64,000 nt of DNA, taken from the NCBI GenBank assembly GCA_043228905.1, contig JBHGNT010000006.1, positions 21,328,001 through 21,392,000 of the forward strand, in the 5' to 3' direction. The notes below the pieces were generated by a model. That model ran no database searches and was not told where the DNA came from. It was given only the letters and a program-made list of their open reading frames with translations. Source of the DNA: Azolla caroliniana (lineage: Eukaryota > Polypodiophyta). This document shows, in pieces, positions 20,016-30,170 of this stretch. The translations under genes were made by a program, and so were the position numbers. Positions within the stretch are counted from its first letter, which is position 1. Every line of letters begins with the position of its first letter.

Positions 20016-20766
20016 TGTCGCAGAAATCCGCACGTGCGTGTCGGATAGGATGGGACCACGGGGGTCTTGGACTAGGGAGTATGAGGGAGAGAAGCTTGGG
20101 AGCTCAACCGAGAAGGAAGAGAAAGATTAAGATTCAAGAGATTAAGATTCAAGAGAATAAGATCTAAACAAGACAAGATACATTATGGAAAGCACCACAC
20201 CAATTACAACCGTGGTCGTGTGGGCCGAATGTAAACCCTCTAGATGAAACCCTAACCAGATAGGGGAAAAGAAGAAGAAGAAGAAGAAGAAGAAGAATGA
20301 ATGAATGAATGAATGAAACCCCTAAACGAGATCCTAAAACCCAAAATTCCGAAACCCTAATGACAACCCAAAGAAACCCAAAAAGTGGAGGCCCCCCAAA
20401 GTGACCCCTCACTCCCTTTTATAGTAATAAGGGGTGAGGCACATTACAAAAAGGAGTGGTCAAATCCCCTTTCTTTCAAAGGAGAGTATTTGACCTCGAT
20501 CTTAGGAGGTGAGATTGATGGGTCTTAACTCCCTCTCCTCTCACCGACATACTCAATGCCCACTACTCCCTACACCCATACTTCATGTGCCTCCCTCTAG
20601 TCTACAAAGTGCACATCACCTTTATACCTATACATCTTACTTTTCCTCCTTAAATTTGTCGATTATTCCTATGTTACAATTTTCCTAAGTTCATGTGCAA
20701 TGTTGCACATCTTGTTTTATTCCTCCCGCTCGGGTTTTCTCACCATGGCCGAAAATCCTCACGACA
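20016..20766 (-). repeat. LTR M, gypsy type, inserted in copia C integrase
   Basis: 751 bp, TGTCG...CGACA, reading in minus orientation. It is followed on its inner side by the gypsy polypurine tract (complement TCCGCCCCCACCAAACC at 20767-20783), as in elements I and G. The interior contains GAA and GAAT microsatellites (20271-20320) and AAACCCTAA motifs, and resembles LTR L. Confidence 0.8.
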
Positions 20767-21597
20767 TCCGCCCCCACCAAACCACACATCCACCAGTATG
20801 TGCCAAGAAAGAAGAAGAGTTGAGATTCTCGGCAATGGTGATCAACCAGGTTCCGTCGTGTCCTCGTTGTCTTTGCTCGACTTCGTCCTCCATTTCGAGC
20901 ACGCTCGTCCCTTCCACACGAACCACCGTAGCCTCTCGAGCCGCCGTGTCTGCCGCAAGTCCTCGAACCGTCGGCTCCATCCGATCCGCCATATCCGACA
21001 CTTGCACCTTCTTCTCCGATCGGTCCTCCCGAACTACGGTGCCGATCCGGTCACTCTTCCTTTGTCCGCCGCATATTATCCTCCGGATGTGCTCCCGGTT
21101 ACTCCGATCGCAAGGCGGATTCCGCCCCTTGCTTACCGCATGTGTTCCTCACTCAGCTCGAAGGCCTCCTCCTCCCAAGGACCTCGTTGTGCATCCTCTC
21201 TCCGTTCTACACTTGCCTCCTGTAGGCTCTACCCATGTGTCATTGTTGTCCTCCGAATACATGCTCGCTCTTATGTCCTTATGTGACCACATTATGCACC
21301 CCTTGTTTCTCCCTTGCTCGTGGTGCTCTCTTGCGGTAGAGCGTACCTTCATCCCGACATCTGTGTCGATGTCCCCCGCTTCAGCGTCCTTTGCAGCTCT
21401 CGTTACCGCTTTGACTCGACCCGCGCCCGCTTGGCCTTGCACGTCCTCTGGGATGCCACGTTTTCTCTTCCCGGTGTGTAGCCTTTTGTCCTCCACGCAC
21501 ATCCTCCGGTTTCCAAGATATAACCTTCCGCTCACACCGTTCATCCGTCGATCTCGGCAACTCACCGCTTTTTCCTCTGTCTCGTACTTGCCTCTCA
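20767..21597 (-). other. Internal remnant next to LTR M, unassigned
   Basis: Begins with the gypsy polypurine tract and a short 3' coding end resembling other family members (AENLNSSSFLAHTGG). The rest encodes only charged, low-similarity frames on the minus strand (for example QAGAGRVKAVTRAAKDAEAG). It ends abruptly at about 21597 against copia C's FIDDYT. About 80 codons of copia integrase are missing across the M insertion. It could be the 3' end of a non-autonomous gypsy relative, but I do not recognise the main part. Confidence 0.4.
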
Positions 21598-22282
21598 AAG
21601 GTGTAGTCGTCGATGAAGGAGACGAAATATCGACTCCCGCCAAGACTCACATTCTATGCCGGTCCCCATACATCTGAATGTATCAAGTCAAGCTTATTTC
21701 GGCTCTGATTACATTCGTTTGGGAAAGGAAGTCAGTGTAGCTTCCCTAGCTGGCAAGCTTCACAAATTTAGGCCCTTCGACCACTGAATTTTGGCAATCC
21801 GAACAAACTTGTTTCGATTGCAGGTCCTGAAGCCTTTGGTAGTTGACGTGGCCTATCTGCTTATGCCACAAGTCGATATCCGACTCAACTTTTTGTCTTT
21901 TTGCGAACATGACGGTGTCTACGTCATTGGTGTCGAGGATGAACATCATCCCATCTCTATGCCCTTGCTCAATAACTTGGCCTTCTTCCTCGATGAAGCA
22001 CCTGAGATGCGTGAACCAGACTTGCATCCCCTGATCGACGATCTGTCCGACCGACACTAGATTCTTTGTAATTGTCGGGAGCTTCCCTTTTTGGCCGATG
22101 TGGCTGAGGGGAACTTCACCGACATCTATGATCGGATGCGGAGTGTCGTCTCCTGTTGCGACTACTCCCGATTCTTCCGGTTTTTTTAGATATGAGAACC
22201 ACTCTTTATGGTTCATCATATGGTTTGACGCTCCAGAGTCAACGTACCACACTTCGTCCGATTTCGGGGTGGTCTTCTTCAT
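21598..22282 (-). pseudogene. Copia C protease, gag-pre-integrase and integrase start
   Basis: Encodes TPKSDEVWYVDSGASNHMMN (protease active site DSGAS intact), ITKNLVSVGQIVDQGMQVWF, DLWHKQIGHVNYQRLQDL, CSDCQNSVVEGP and, after stops, SRYFVSFIDDYT. The 178-codon frame at 21746-22282 is open from the protease to the zinc-binding region. Gag and the 5' LTR are absent because element D begins at about 22275-22283. Confidence 0.85.
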
Positions 22283-22788
22283 CGAGTTCGCTTATGCGGT
22301 TAAAGAAGCACTATGGCTTGGTCAACTAGCCTGCACATTTCGACAAGCCGACCCGAATTTGGCTCCGGTTATCTTTAGCGATAGTCAAGGAGCAATAGCT
22401 TTGGTGAAGAATTTGGTACACCACAACGCCTTGAAGAATATCGAAGTTCTATATCATTTCATTCAAGATTGCATGACTAAGGGAAAGCTCGGCTTAGAGA
22501 AGATCTCTATAGTAGACAGGATGAAAAAGAGTCTTTCGGCAGACCGATTTCAATCGATTTGGCAACAAATGGGCGTAGTTATGCTTTTGGCCCAATCGAT
22601 TCAAGCACAATAATCGTATTTGGCCCGACCGATTCAAGCATAGAGATGATTTCCGCTCAATCAATTCGGGAGCAAACGGGAGTGCAAATTTCAGGCAATA
22701 GTAGCATATTATCAGATTCTCTTTGTTGTATCTATATTTTTTCTTTATTCTTTTATAGATTCTTTTGTAATATCCCCATACAGGGGAG
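22275..22788 (+). pseudogene. Copia D RNase H end
   Basis: Encodes AVKEALWLGQLACTFRQADP, PVIFSDSQGAIALVKNLVHH and NIEVLYHFIQDCMTKGKL, then ADRFQSIWQQMGV, the final part of a copia RNase H and its 3' end. About 200 bp of tail follow before the LTR, with repeated CGATTCAAGCA motifs. The 5' side is fused head-to-head with copia C at about 22280. Confidence 0.85.
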
Positions 22789-23082
22789 TGTTGAATATGG
22801 TGATGTAATGGACATATCCACATTATCCCATTGTACAAATGAGTATAGGCTATTTTGGTGAATAGCAAAAAGGGAAGTTGCCCTAAGATGGTTAGTATAT
22901 AACCAAGTTTGTAACCTCATTTGAACTTGATGTTGCCATTGTTGTTGTAACTGACATTTTGAATAATACGGTGTATTCTTGGGGCCTCTCAGTTTCCCTC
23001 TCTCTTCCTCCTTTATTGCATCCTCTTGTTAGTTGCTTGCAAATTTTCGTTGTTACTTCTGTTCTTTATTCCACATCCATCA
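22789..23082 (+). repeat. 3' LTR of copia D
   Basis: Starts TGTTGAATATGG after a purine tract (CAGGGGAG) and ends near CCACATCCATCA. It is related to the E LTR (43646-43900): both carry GGGTAGTTGCCCTAGA/GGGAAGTTGCCCTAAGA and a GTTTGTAAC/TTTTGTAAC stretch. The right end is approximate. Confidence 0.6.
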
Positions 23083-24019
23083 ACTTGTTGTCCTTTAGCA
23101 TAAAATGTTGTATTTCAAACTCTTTCATTAACGACCACATCTCCAACACTTGGCTCTTGGATAACCATTAGACTTCTTTGAACTCACTCACACAAGTTAG
23201 GTGTTCTAGTAGCATCATGGCATCATTACCCAAGTATGAAGATATGCAATGAAAACCTAGTAGAGGATGAATGTAACTTACTTCTTGCATACTCAATGTT
23301 GGACTTGTTGGACTGGAATGATAATTTCGTTGTCATACTCAATTCTCTACCAAGATGGGTGATATATTTATATACATCTATGCTTTCTTTTCACATAAAA
23401 AGTTTTTGCTACAATGTAGTAATCATTCTAAGGAAGGATTCGCATACAAGATGATATGTTTATTCAGTTCCATACTTCAAATTTGACCTCATTGTATGTA
23501 TATATCTCCCCTAGACTTCTTGTGACATTAAAATACAGTTTTACCTTGACATGAAATAGAATTGTTTCTATGTTAGTATGGTTTAGTAATGTAATGAATT
23601 GAATGGCTATTAAATAAGGGACACATTACCAACTCAATACTTTTGCGTTTTAAAATACTATTGCATCAATAAAAATTAAAATTTTGATTTTAAAAATAAG
23701 TAAGACTTCTAAATACTATGTAGTTTATTAGTTAACACTTTTTTAGTGCTAATGGCTTGATCTATTTAAGTATGACTATTATATCGTAAAGATTGTAGGG
23801 GGCTTGTTATTGTTCATAAGTTAGTGTTAATTAAGTATCATTCATCCTCATAACTCAATGGATTTCATGTTCATACGGCATATGCTCTTTATAACTATGC
23901 TTATAGCTAAGCTAAGGAATAATCAATCTCATATTAGACTCTCTTTTTTCTTTTTTCTTTTTTCTTTTTTTCCAAAAAACACTCCTTCCATTAGTTATAA
24001 AATTTTACAAATGAGCCAA
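23083..24019. other. AT-rich DNA, no gene seen
   Basis: Only short frames and AT-rich sequence, with a CTTTTTT-type pyrimidine run at 23942-23975. I see no recognisable protein or RNA. Confidence 0.6.
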
Positions 24020-24650
24020 TTATGTACAAATCCCTATAGGGACGGGATAGTTCCATCTTATGTGGATTCCCACTGACTCAAGAAAGGGAGAGGACGACCA
24101 TTGTTGGATGAAGGCTATTCCTTGTCTTTCAACTTCATTGGAACCGCCCTTGAGGCCATCATATCGGCTCTTTAGAGTGGCTATAATTTCACTCCATATC
24201 TCTTGCAGTAGCCTTGTTGGATGCACGGTTTGGTTGGAGAAGACCCGTCTACACCATTGTTTCCATAGAATCCAAAGAGTTATTGGGCTGACCAATTCCA
24301 GCACAGCTTGAGATTTGTCATTAAGAGCAGTTGAGTGAACATTGCCATTGGTGGAGAAAAAAACCTCTTATGCTTTTATCACCAAAGTCATCCCCTCCTC
24401 CTGGTGCTCGTATCTGCCAATTGCGGTCTGCCATGATAGCCAACATATATTTCCCCACTTGATGGAGCCTTGCACTTGGCATAATTGCAACATGCGGCCA
24501 ACCCCCCGCCATATTCGATGGGACGTTGGGCAGTCCCACAGAGTGTGTCGTATTGATTCTACTGCATGTGGGCACTCTACACAATTAGGAGAGTTAAGGT
24601 TCCCACGTTGCCATGCTCATATTAGACTATTTATTAATCCTCTAGGGGTT
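24020..24650 (-). pseudogene. LINE remnant, RT zinc-binding end
   Basis: Minus-strand frames carry the C-terminal zinc-binding region of plant L1-type LINE RT proteins: NCVECPHAVESIRHTLWDC (about 24540-24600), IWRGVGRMLQL, then ITLWILWKQWCRRVFSNQTV and IWSEIIATLKSRYDGL (24020-24304). Stops and frame changes occur. It is separate from the LINE at 47746-52800. Confidence 0.75.
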
Positions 24651-27461
24651 TCATGCAAATAATAAGTTTAACGCTAGCTATTAGTATTTAAATTCAAATA
24701 CTTTTACATTGTGCTTTGCACATAATGCCTTATCATCACATTCCTCATCAATCTATGACCAATGCTAATTAAACAAGTCTTCACCTTTGCCTAATGAATG
24801 TATCATGTGGTTTTAGATTGATTTGGAGGAACCAATGAGGCAAGTGTATTTCCACTATGTTTGATAGATATCTTAATCTATATTGATTTGGATGGGCCAA
24901 TGAGGCAACTGTATTTCCACTATGTTTGTTAGATATCTTAACATAGATTGTTCACCCCTACATCTATATAAATATCTCATGTGGATCGTGCCACAATAGG
25001 ATTCTTATGTCTATGATAGTTTTATAGGTTTTCTGTATCATTCAATCGAAAAATGACAAATGTTTTCATAAATTAATGGTCACAAATGAAATTTGTTTTA
25101 TTGAGTTTTTCAAGGCACTTGACATTGAACTAGTTGTTTTCTCGGCCATCAAGAGATAGGACTCTAAATTCATAGTTTATAACCATGTCTTGCAAAGTCT
25201 CTTCATCATAGTCTTGTTTTCTCACTCAATGTTTGTTTCCTTGCTATCTTTGTAATAGAAAACTCTATTAAAACCACGCAATTATCATCGCACAACTCTC
25301 AACTTGTTTCAGATGTTCCTATGTATTTGATAATCAAATACATGGTGGACCCCCAAACTTTCTATTCAAGAAAGGCATGATTTGCAAAGTAATAGAAAAC
25401 TCTATTAAAACCAATCAATGCAAACGTTTGGTAATGATAGAAGAAAGGGTACTATTGTTGTGTTTATAAGGGCATGCAACCAATAGTTTAGAGAAAGGTC
25501 ATCCTTAGTAAAATTCAAATCCAAACAAACTACTAAAACTGGACCATTTTAGTGATGCATATGTAGTTGTTAAGAGCTAGATTTTATCATTAAGTTTCCA
25601 TCTAAGAACCTTCTATGAGTAAAAATAATTGTATCCCCATATTAATTTAAAAAGTTATGAAGGATTATTTTATTATAATAATGGCGAATGATAGATTTGA
25701 CCCATCCAATAGAGACAATCTAATTGATAAGTGTAGGCCTAGGGTTAGCAACCCCTAAACAACCAGAAAAAGAGTTTTTGATTAGTTTATCAAATGAATT
25801 GTGAACTTGGATACATTGGATTTATACGATTATGAACATCGTCATTGAAAATTATGTTGACAATATTTCCAACGAATCACAATGTCTCAATAAAAAAACA
25901 AAATAATGCAAAATGCGAATGGCTATGCATTTTGCATGTTGAAGATGAATGATAAAATAAGATGTATTAGGTTGACCTTGGGATATAAACCACGTAAGCA
26001 TTTAGTATTCAAAAACAAAACATTGGATAGTGGATGAGGAATGGTATGGTTTATTGTTGTCCATTGGGAGATGATGATAAAGGTCTTATTAAAAGGTACG
26101 AGAAGGCTTCTTCAAATGGGTCGAATAAGCTCATGTTGTTATGACTAGTCACCTTGAGAAAAGAAGAAGATTCATCGTAAATTTGTTAGTAAAATAAATT
26201 CAAATGAGTACAACCATGAAAACCTTTATTGAGGAGCGCCAAAACACTTTGTCTTTTTCATTTTCGGAAGACTTAGAATCTTTTTTACTAGATGTCAAAT
26301 CCATTACTTTTGAAAGCCGCCTCATTACAAAAGTACTGTGGGAAGCATTAACCTTGGTAAACAACATAAGATGTTATACAATTTGGAACTCTCGAATGAA
26401 TATGCCCTCATATATAAAAGCTCTCTCAAACACGCAACCTATATGATGTAAATAGTGTTTTGGTCCAATCGGCCACATTACCTTCCATATATAGGTTTAT
26501 AAACCTTCTCTCTAATTGGTTTTTAAAGGTAATAATTAAGAACTATGTTTATATTCTTCAAATTTGCATGTCATATCATAGCATGTTTACATTAATAATT
26601 ACATTTTCGATGCCCTTGGAATATGCTTTGGATTGTGTTAGAACATGCTCACTATAGTTTGTCAAGTTTACTTACACTTATTACAGTCAACACTGTATAT
26701 CTTCAAACATATCATGAAAGTGGTTCATGTAGTAAGTGGAATTGCCAATAATTAAGATGTGCTTTGAAATAGGCAAAACACATTCTAAAACGTTGAAGCT
26801 TCTTTGTTCTCATATGTTGGCCCACATTTCATATTTATTGTTACCCTCCAAGTTCCGACCATGAGCATCATATGTAGCTCACATGCACTTGAATATAGAG
26901 ATGACCATATTGATGATATTGGCGAGCAAGTTCTTATAAAATAGAACAAGCTTGCCGCTTGGTGCCAATGTTCAATTATTTGCTATTTTTTGGAGTTCCA
27001 ATTCTAATTGATTCCAAAAGGGCATGCTTCCTCACTTTTGGGTAAGTCATCTCATATGAAAGAAATTTGCAAAACTAATAGCCACTTCGCTCAATAATTT
27101 CAGAAATAATAGCCACTTTTGCTCAATAGTTTCCGAAATAAAAGAATCTTAGGGATAACTTTGATAAGGAAACATGAATAATTGAAATCAATCCATATTG
27201 AACATTGAATATGACCCTTAATACATGCGCTCCCTCTAAGCTCCAACACATCATAGTCTAGGTGGATCCTCGATCATATATAGGATGATTAACCATGATA
27301 AAATTGTATAACAAGAAACTAGGGATATAAGAATTTCAACATAAATGAAATATACATCTAGCTCCGATTCATCTTGAAATTTGAATATGGAATGCACAAC
27401 AGTGTACAATTTAAGTTAAGTTGTATTGCAATATGTAAGTACAATAAGAAAATGTATGATG
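24651..27461. other. AT-rich intergenic DNA
   Basis: No supported gene. The only clear structure is a tandem pair of about 65 bp (24817-24881 and 24882-24946) sharing CCAATGAGGCAA and GTATTTCCACTATGTTTG. Short open frames such as 26204-26446 show no family resemblance. Confidence 0.6.
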
Positions 27462-27967
27462 CCGACTAAATTACAAGCATATGCAATTTTTTTTGTATAC
27501 ATAGAAAAATAGTGGATGCTTTTTCTAATACATGGAATGCTAGAAAACTAACTAAATTACAAGCCTATGCAAATGTTTTGTATACATAGAAAATGCTTTA
27601 ACTAATACATGGGATGCTAGAAAACCGGCTACATTACAAGCATATGCAAATATTTTGTATACAGAGAAAAATAGTGGATGCTTTTTATAATAAATGGGAT
27701 GCTAGAAACCGACTAAATTACAACCATGCGCAAATGTTTTGTATACATAGAAAAATAATGGATACATTTTCTAATACGTGGACGTGGGATGCTAGACACC
27801 GACTAAATTACAAGCATATGCAAATGTTTTGTATAAATAGAAAAATAATGGATACTATTTCTAATACATCGGATGTTAGAAACCGACTGAATTACATGCA
27901 TATGCAAATGTTCTGTATAGATAGAAAAATAGTGGATGCTTTTTCTAATACATGGGATGCTAGAAAA
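27462..27967 (+). repeat. Six-copy tandem repeat of about 84 bp
   Basis: Units start at about 27462, 27548, 27625, 27709, 27799 and 27883, and each contains ATTACAAGCATATGCAAATG and a CTAATACATGGGATGCTAGA-like part. The last four units are 84 or 90 bp long and lie in one open frame (27614-27991), which repeats a 28-residue motif of the form NRLNYKHMQMFCIxRKIMD. No known protein family is recognised. It lies about 700 bp upstream of the U-box gene. It may be only a non-coding minisatellite. Confidence 0.85.
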
Positions 27968-28179
27968 TATGTCGACTCGTTCAAAAATTGAAAACCTTTG
28001 GTTGAACAAATTGTAAGGCCTAAATTTGGTTAAATATTTCTTAGGTTTCATAATGTTTATTTTGATTTGAATTGCTCCGCATCACAAGTTGGTTAAATTG
28101 AATAAAGTCTAACGAGCCAAGTCTCCTTATTAAATGAACGTGGGATAATGCTAGTGGTATATGTATACATGAAATTATT

Positions 28180-28409
28180 GGTCAAATGATTACATGTTGC
28201 CATGTCATTCATGCGGAAGAAGTAAGGAAAAAGAAAAGGTGCCTCTGGGATTAGACGAAATTTTTGAACGAAAAATTGGCCCTCTTGAGAGATGCCATGT
28301 TGATCTAAGTGAGAAATACCGAGGATCGCGTCGAGAATTTCGCTAAGCAACTTTTAACGAAATTCAACGCCAACATTGTAGATGAGCTCATGGAAAGGGG
28401 TTGTTGACT
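28180..28409. promoter_or_regulatory. Two W-box-like motifs upstream of the U-box gene
   Basis: GGTCAA at 28180-28185 (TTGACC on the minus strand) and TTGACT at 28404-28409 match the WRKY-binding W-box core. Related Arabidopsis PUB genes are induced by microbial patterns, so this is plausible, but such short motifs occur often by chance. Confidence 0.3.
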
Positions 28410-28480
28410 TTATATTCTACAACCAATTACCCCAAGACTTAGCTCTTTATTTCTCTCTTTGTAAACGCACATCATCTACA

Positions 28481-28490
28481 TATATAAATA
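28481..28490 (+). promoter_or_regulatory. TATA box of the U-box gene
   Basis: TATATAAATA lies 157 bp upstream of the translation start in an AT-rich 5' flank. A transcription start would be expected near 28510-28520, giving a leader of about 130 bases. Confidence 0.6.
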
Positions 28491-28646
28491 CCCAATACAT
28501 ACACACCAATGAAATGATTCAATTGATTCGTTCATACACCATTCTTCACACAAACTCCATACAAAATTTCTATCAAATTCATTCTAGTTCCAACACACCA
28601 GAAGCCTCAATATATTGTTTGAGGCCATCTTTCAATCCAAATAGCT

Positions 28647-30170
28647 ATGGTTTTCTTACCAAGGTCCCCTCATATATCCCTAGGGACTCTCGAAGTTCAG
28701 GCCCCCGTGCCGACCTACTTCGTGTGCCCGATCTCGCTCGACCTCATGCTGGACCCGGTCACCCTCACCTCAGGCCAGACGTTTGATCGCACATCCATCG
28801 AGAAATGGCTCGATGACGGCCATCGGACATGTCCGGTCACTAGGCTCCCCATTGATGCAGAAGAGGATCTAATCCCTAACCATGTCTTGCGCCGCCTTAT
28901 ACAGACATGGTGTGAGGAGAATGAGAGCTTAGGGATCCAACGGATAGTGACACCCCGCCAACCCCCGTGCACGGCCCGAGACATCCCCATTCTACTGGAT
29001 CAAGTCACGGATGATGGCTACAATGGCATTTTGGGCGGTAAAATTGGTGGCAGTTATGACACGGCATACACGGTTGATACTCTCGATGCGTTGCGGCGTT
29101 TGAATTCGGCCCTCGTATCGCGGCCCGGGCTGCGTCGATTCTTTATGCAAGCTGGTGCCATCACGCGCTTGGGCTGCCTCCTCTCGAGATCCATCGCCAC
29201 CATAACTACAATGCCCGGATCGATCGCCATGGCAAATCTACAAACCCTACTCCCTGGCGATAATGTTTCTCATCTCGGTAGTAATAACTCGGGCATGGCG
29301 AGCTCTCTCGTGATTGGCAAGATCGAGGAAACTCTCCGGCTTCTTGTGACTCTCATGACTAGCGAGGAGACAACCACGGAACCAAACTCTTCATCTTTGT
29401 CCATGACGGCATGGCGATGTGATCCGGGACACGAGGATGAGGTAGCCTACACATTGGCGTCCATGGTCGCGAAATGGCGGCCATGTAGCATGGACACCAA
29501 GTACAACGCGGCCATCGTACTTAGCCGAATGAAGGTATCCGACATAGGCAAACACCAGAATGTCATATCCGAAGTGGAGGGGTTCATCCCGAGCTTGGTC
29601 GATATGATCCGAGAAGGGTCGGGACACATGGCGCAAAAGCACACGCATGTCGCGATGAAGCTGCTCATCATCATGGCACAAAACGGCACAGGAAAGGCGG
29701 ATCGCAACACGCGAGCCGCAAGAGGTGCCACGGTGGCTGCTGGTGCGATCGATGCGATCGCGGAGTCATTAGATATCAACAACATGTGCATGCCCGATCA
29801 TGTGAGGAGCAAGAAGATGGGGATTGAATTAGGGTTACGAGTGGTGGAGATTTTGTGCCGAAGTGGGGAGGGGCGGGCAGCTGCAGTGGCATGTCCTCGG
29901 CTGCTCGGGATCCTGGTCCATTGCATGGGCTCTTCGAGTTATAGTGTCGGGGTCACAAAGCTTTCGATCAGAATCCTATCATTGATGCTTCTCAAGCAAT
30001 CATCACCGCCTGAATCTCACGATCTCATGATCCAAACCTCGGTGGAGCTCGGGGTATTCTCAAAAGCCATGAATGTTGCATCTCGCTTCCCGCCTTCCTC
30101 GAAAACCCGTATCGCTGCCCTCAAGATCGCTAAATCGCTCAGCCACTTCGTCCCTTCCTTTCTTCTATAA
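28647..30170 (+). CDS. Plant U-box/ARM E3 ubiquitin ligase, PUB22/23/24-like
   Basis: An intact intronless 507-codon gene. The U-box covers about residues 22-95: VPTYFVCPISLDLMLDPVTL (21-40), the FDRTSIEKWL helix (46-55), CPVTRLPI (62-69) and the IPNHVLRRLIQTWCEEN end (76-92). This domain binds E2 enzymes and directs ubiquitin transfer. The rest, from about residue 140, is a helical ARM-repeat-like region expected to bind substrates (DALRRLNSAL; KYNAAIVLSRM; VAMKLLIIMAQN; LRVVEILCRSGEGRAA; KLSIRILSLMLL). Arabidopsis PUB22/23 are about 430 residues, so this one is longer, with Ser/Thr-rich loops. Family members act in the cytosol in immune and drought responses; that role is inferred here. The start at 28647 is the first ATG in frame before the U-box; an earlier ATG at 28509 is stopped at once. 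The gene is clearly more GC-rich than its flanks. Confidence 0.93.
   Translation: MVFLPRSPHISLGTLEVQAPVPTYFVCPISLDLMLDPVTLTSGQTFDRTSIEKWLDDGHRTCPVTRLPIDAEEDLIPNHVLRRLIQTWCEENESLGIQRIVTPRQPPCTARDIPILLDQVTDDGYNGILGGKIGGSYDTAYTVDTLDALRRLNSALVSRPGLRRFFMQAGAITRLGCLLSRSIATITTMPGSIAMANLQTLLPGDNVSHLGSNNSGMASSLVIGKIEETLRLLVTLMTSEETTTEPNSSSLSMTAWRCDPGHEDEVAYTLASMVAKWRPCSMDTKYNAAIVLSRMKVSDIGKHQNVISEVEGFIPSLVDMIREGSGHMAQKHTHVAMKLLIIMAQNGTGKADRNTRAARGATVAAGAIDAIAESLDINNMCMPDHVRSKKMGIELGLRVVEILCRSGEGRAAAVACPRLLGILVHCMGSSSYSVGVTKLSIRILSLMLLKQSSPPESHDLMIQTSVELGVFSKAMNVASRFPPSSKTRIAALKIAKSLSHFVPSFLL

Noticed and set aside
20700-21677. A 325-codon plus-strand open frame
   Set aside because: It runs antisense through the end of LTR M, its polypurine tract, the unassigned insert and copia C integrase. 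It is rich in Ser, Pro and Arg with no family resemblance, so it is a composition effect.
28382-28786. A 134-codon frame overlapping the start of the U-box gene as a separate gene
   Set aside because: Its first part precedes the likely transcription start and its end lies in the U-box coding region in another frame. Only its downstream ATG is kept as a possible regulatory start codon.
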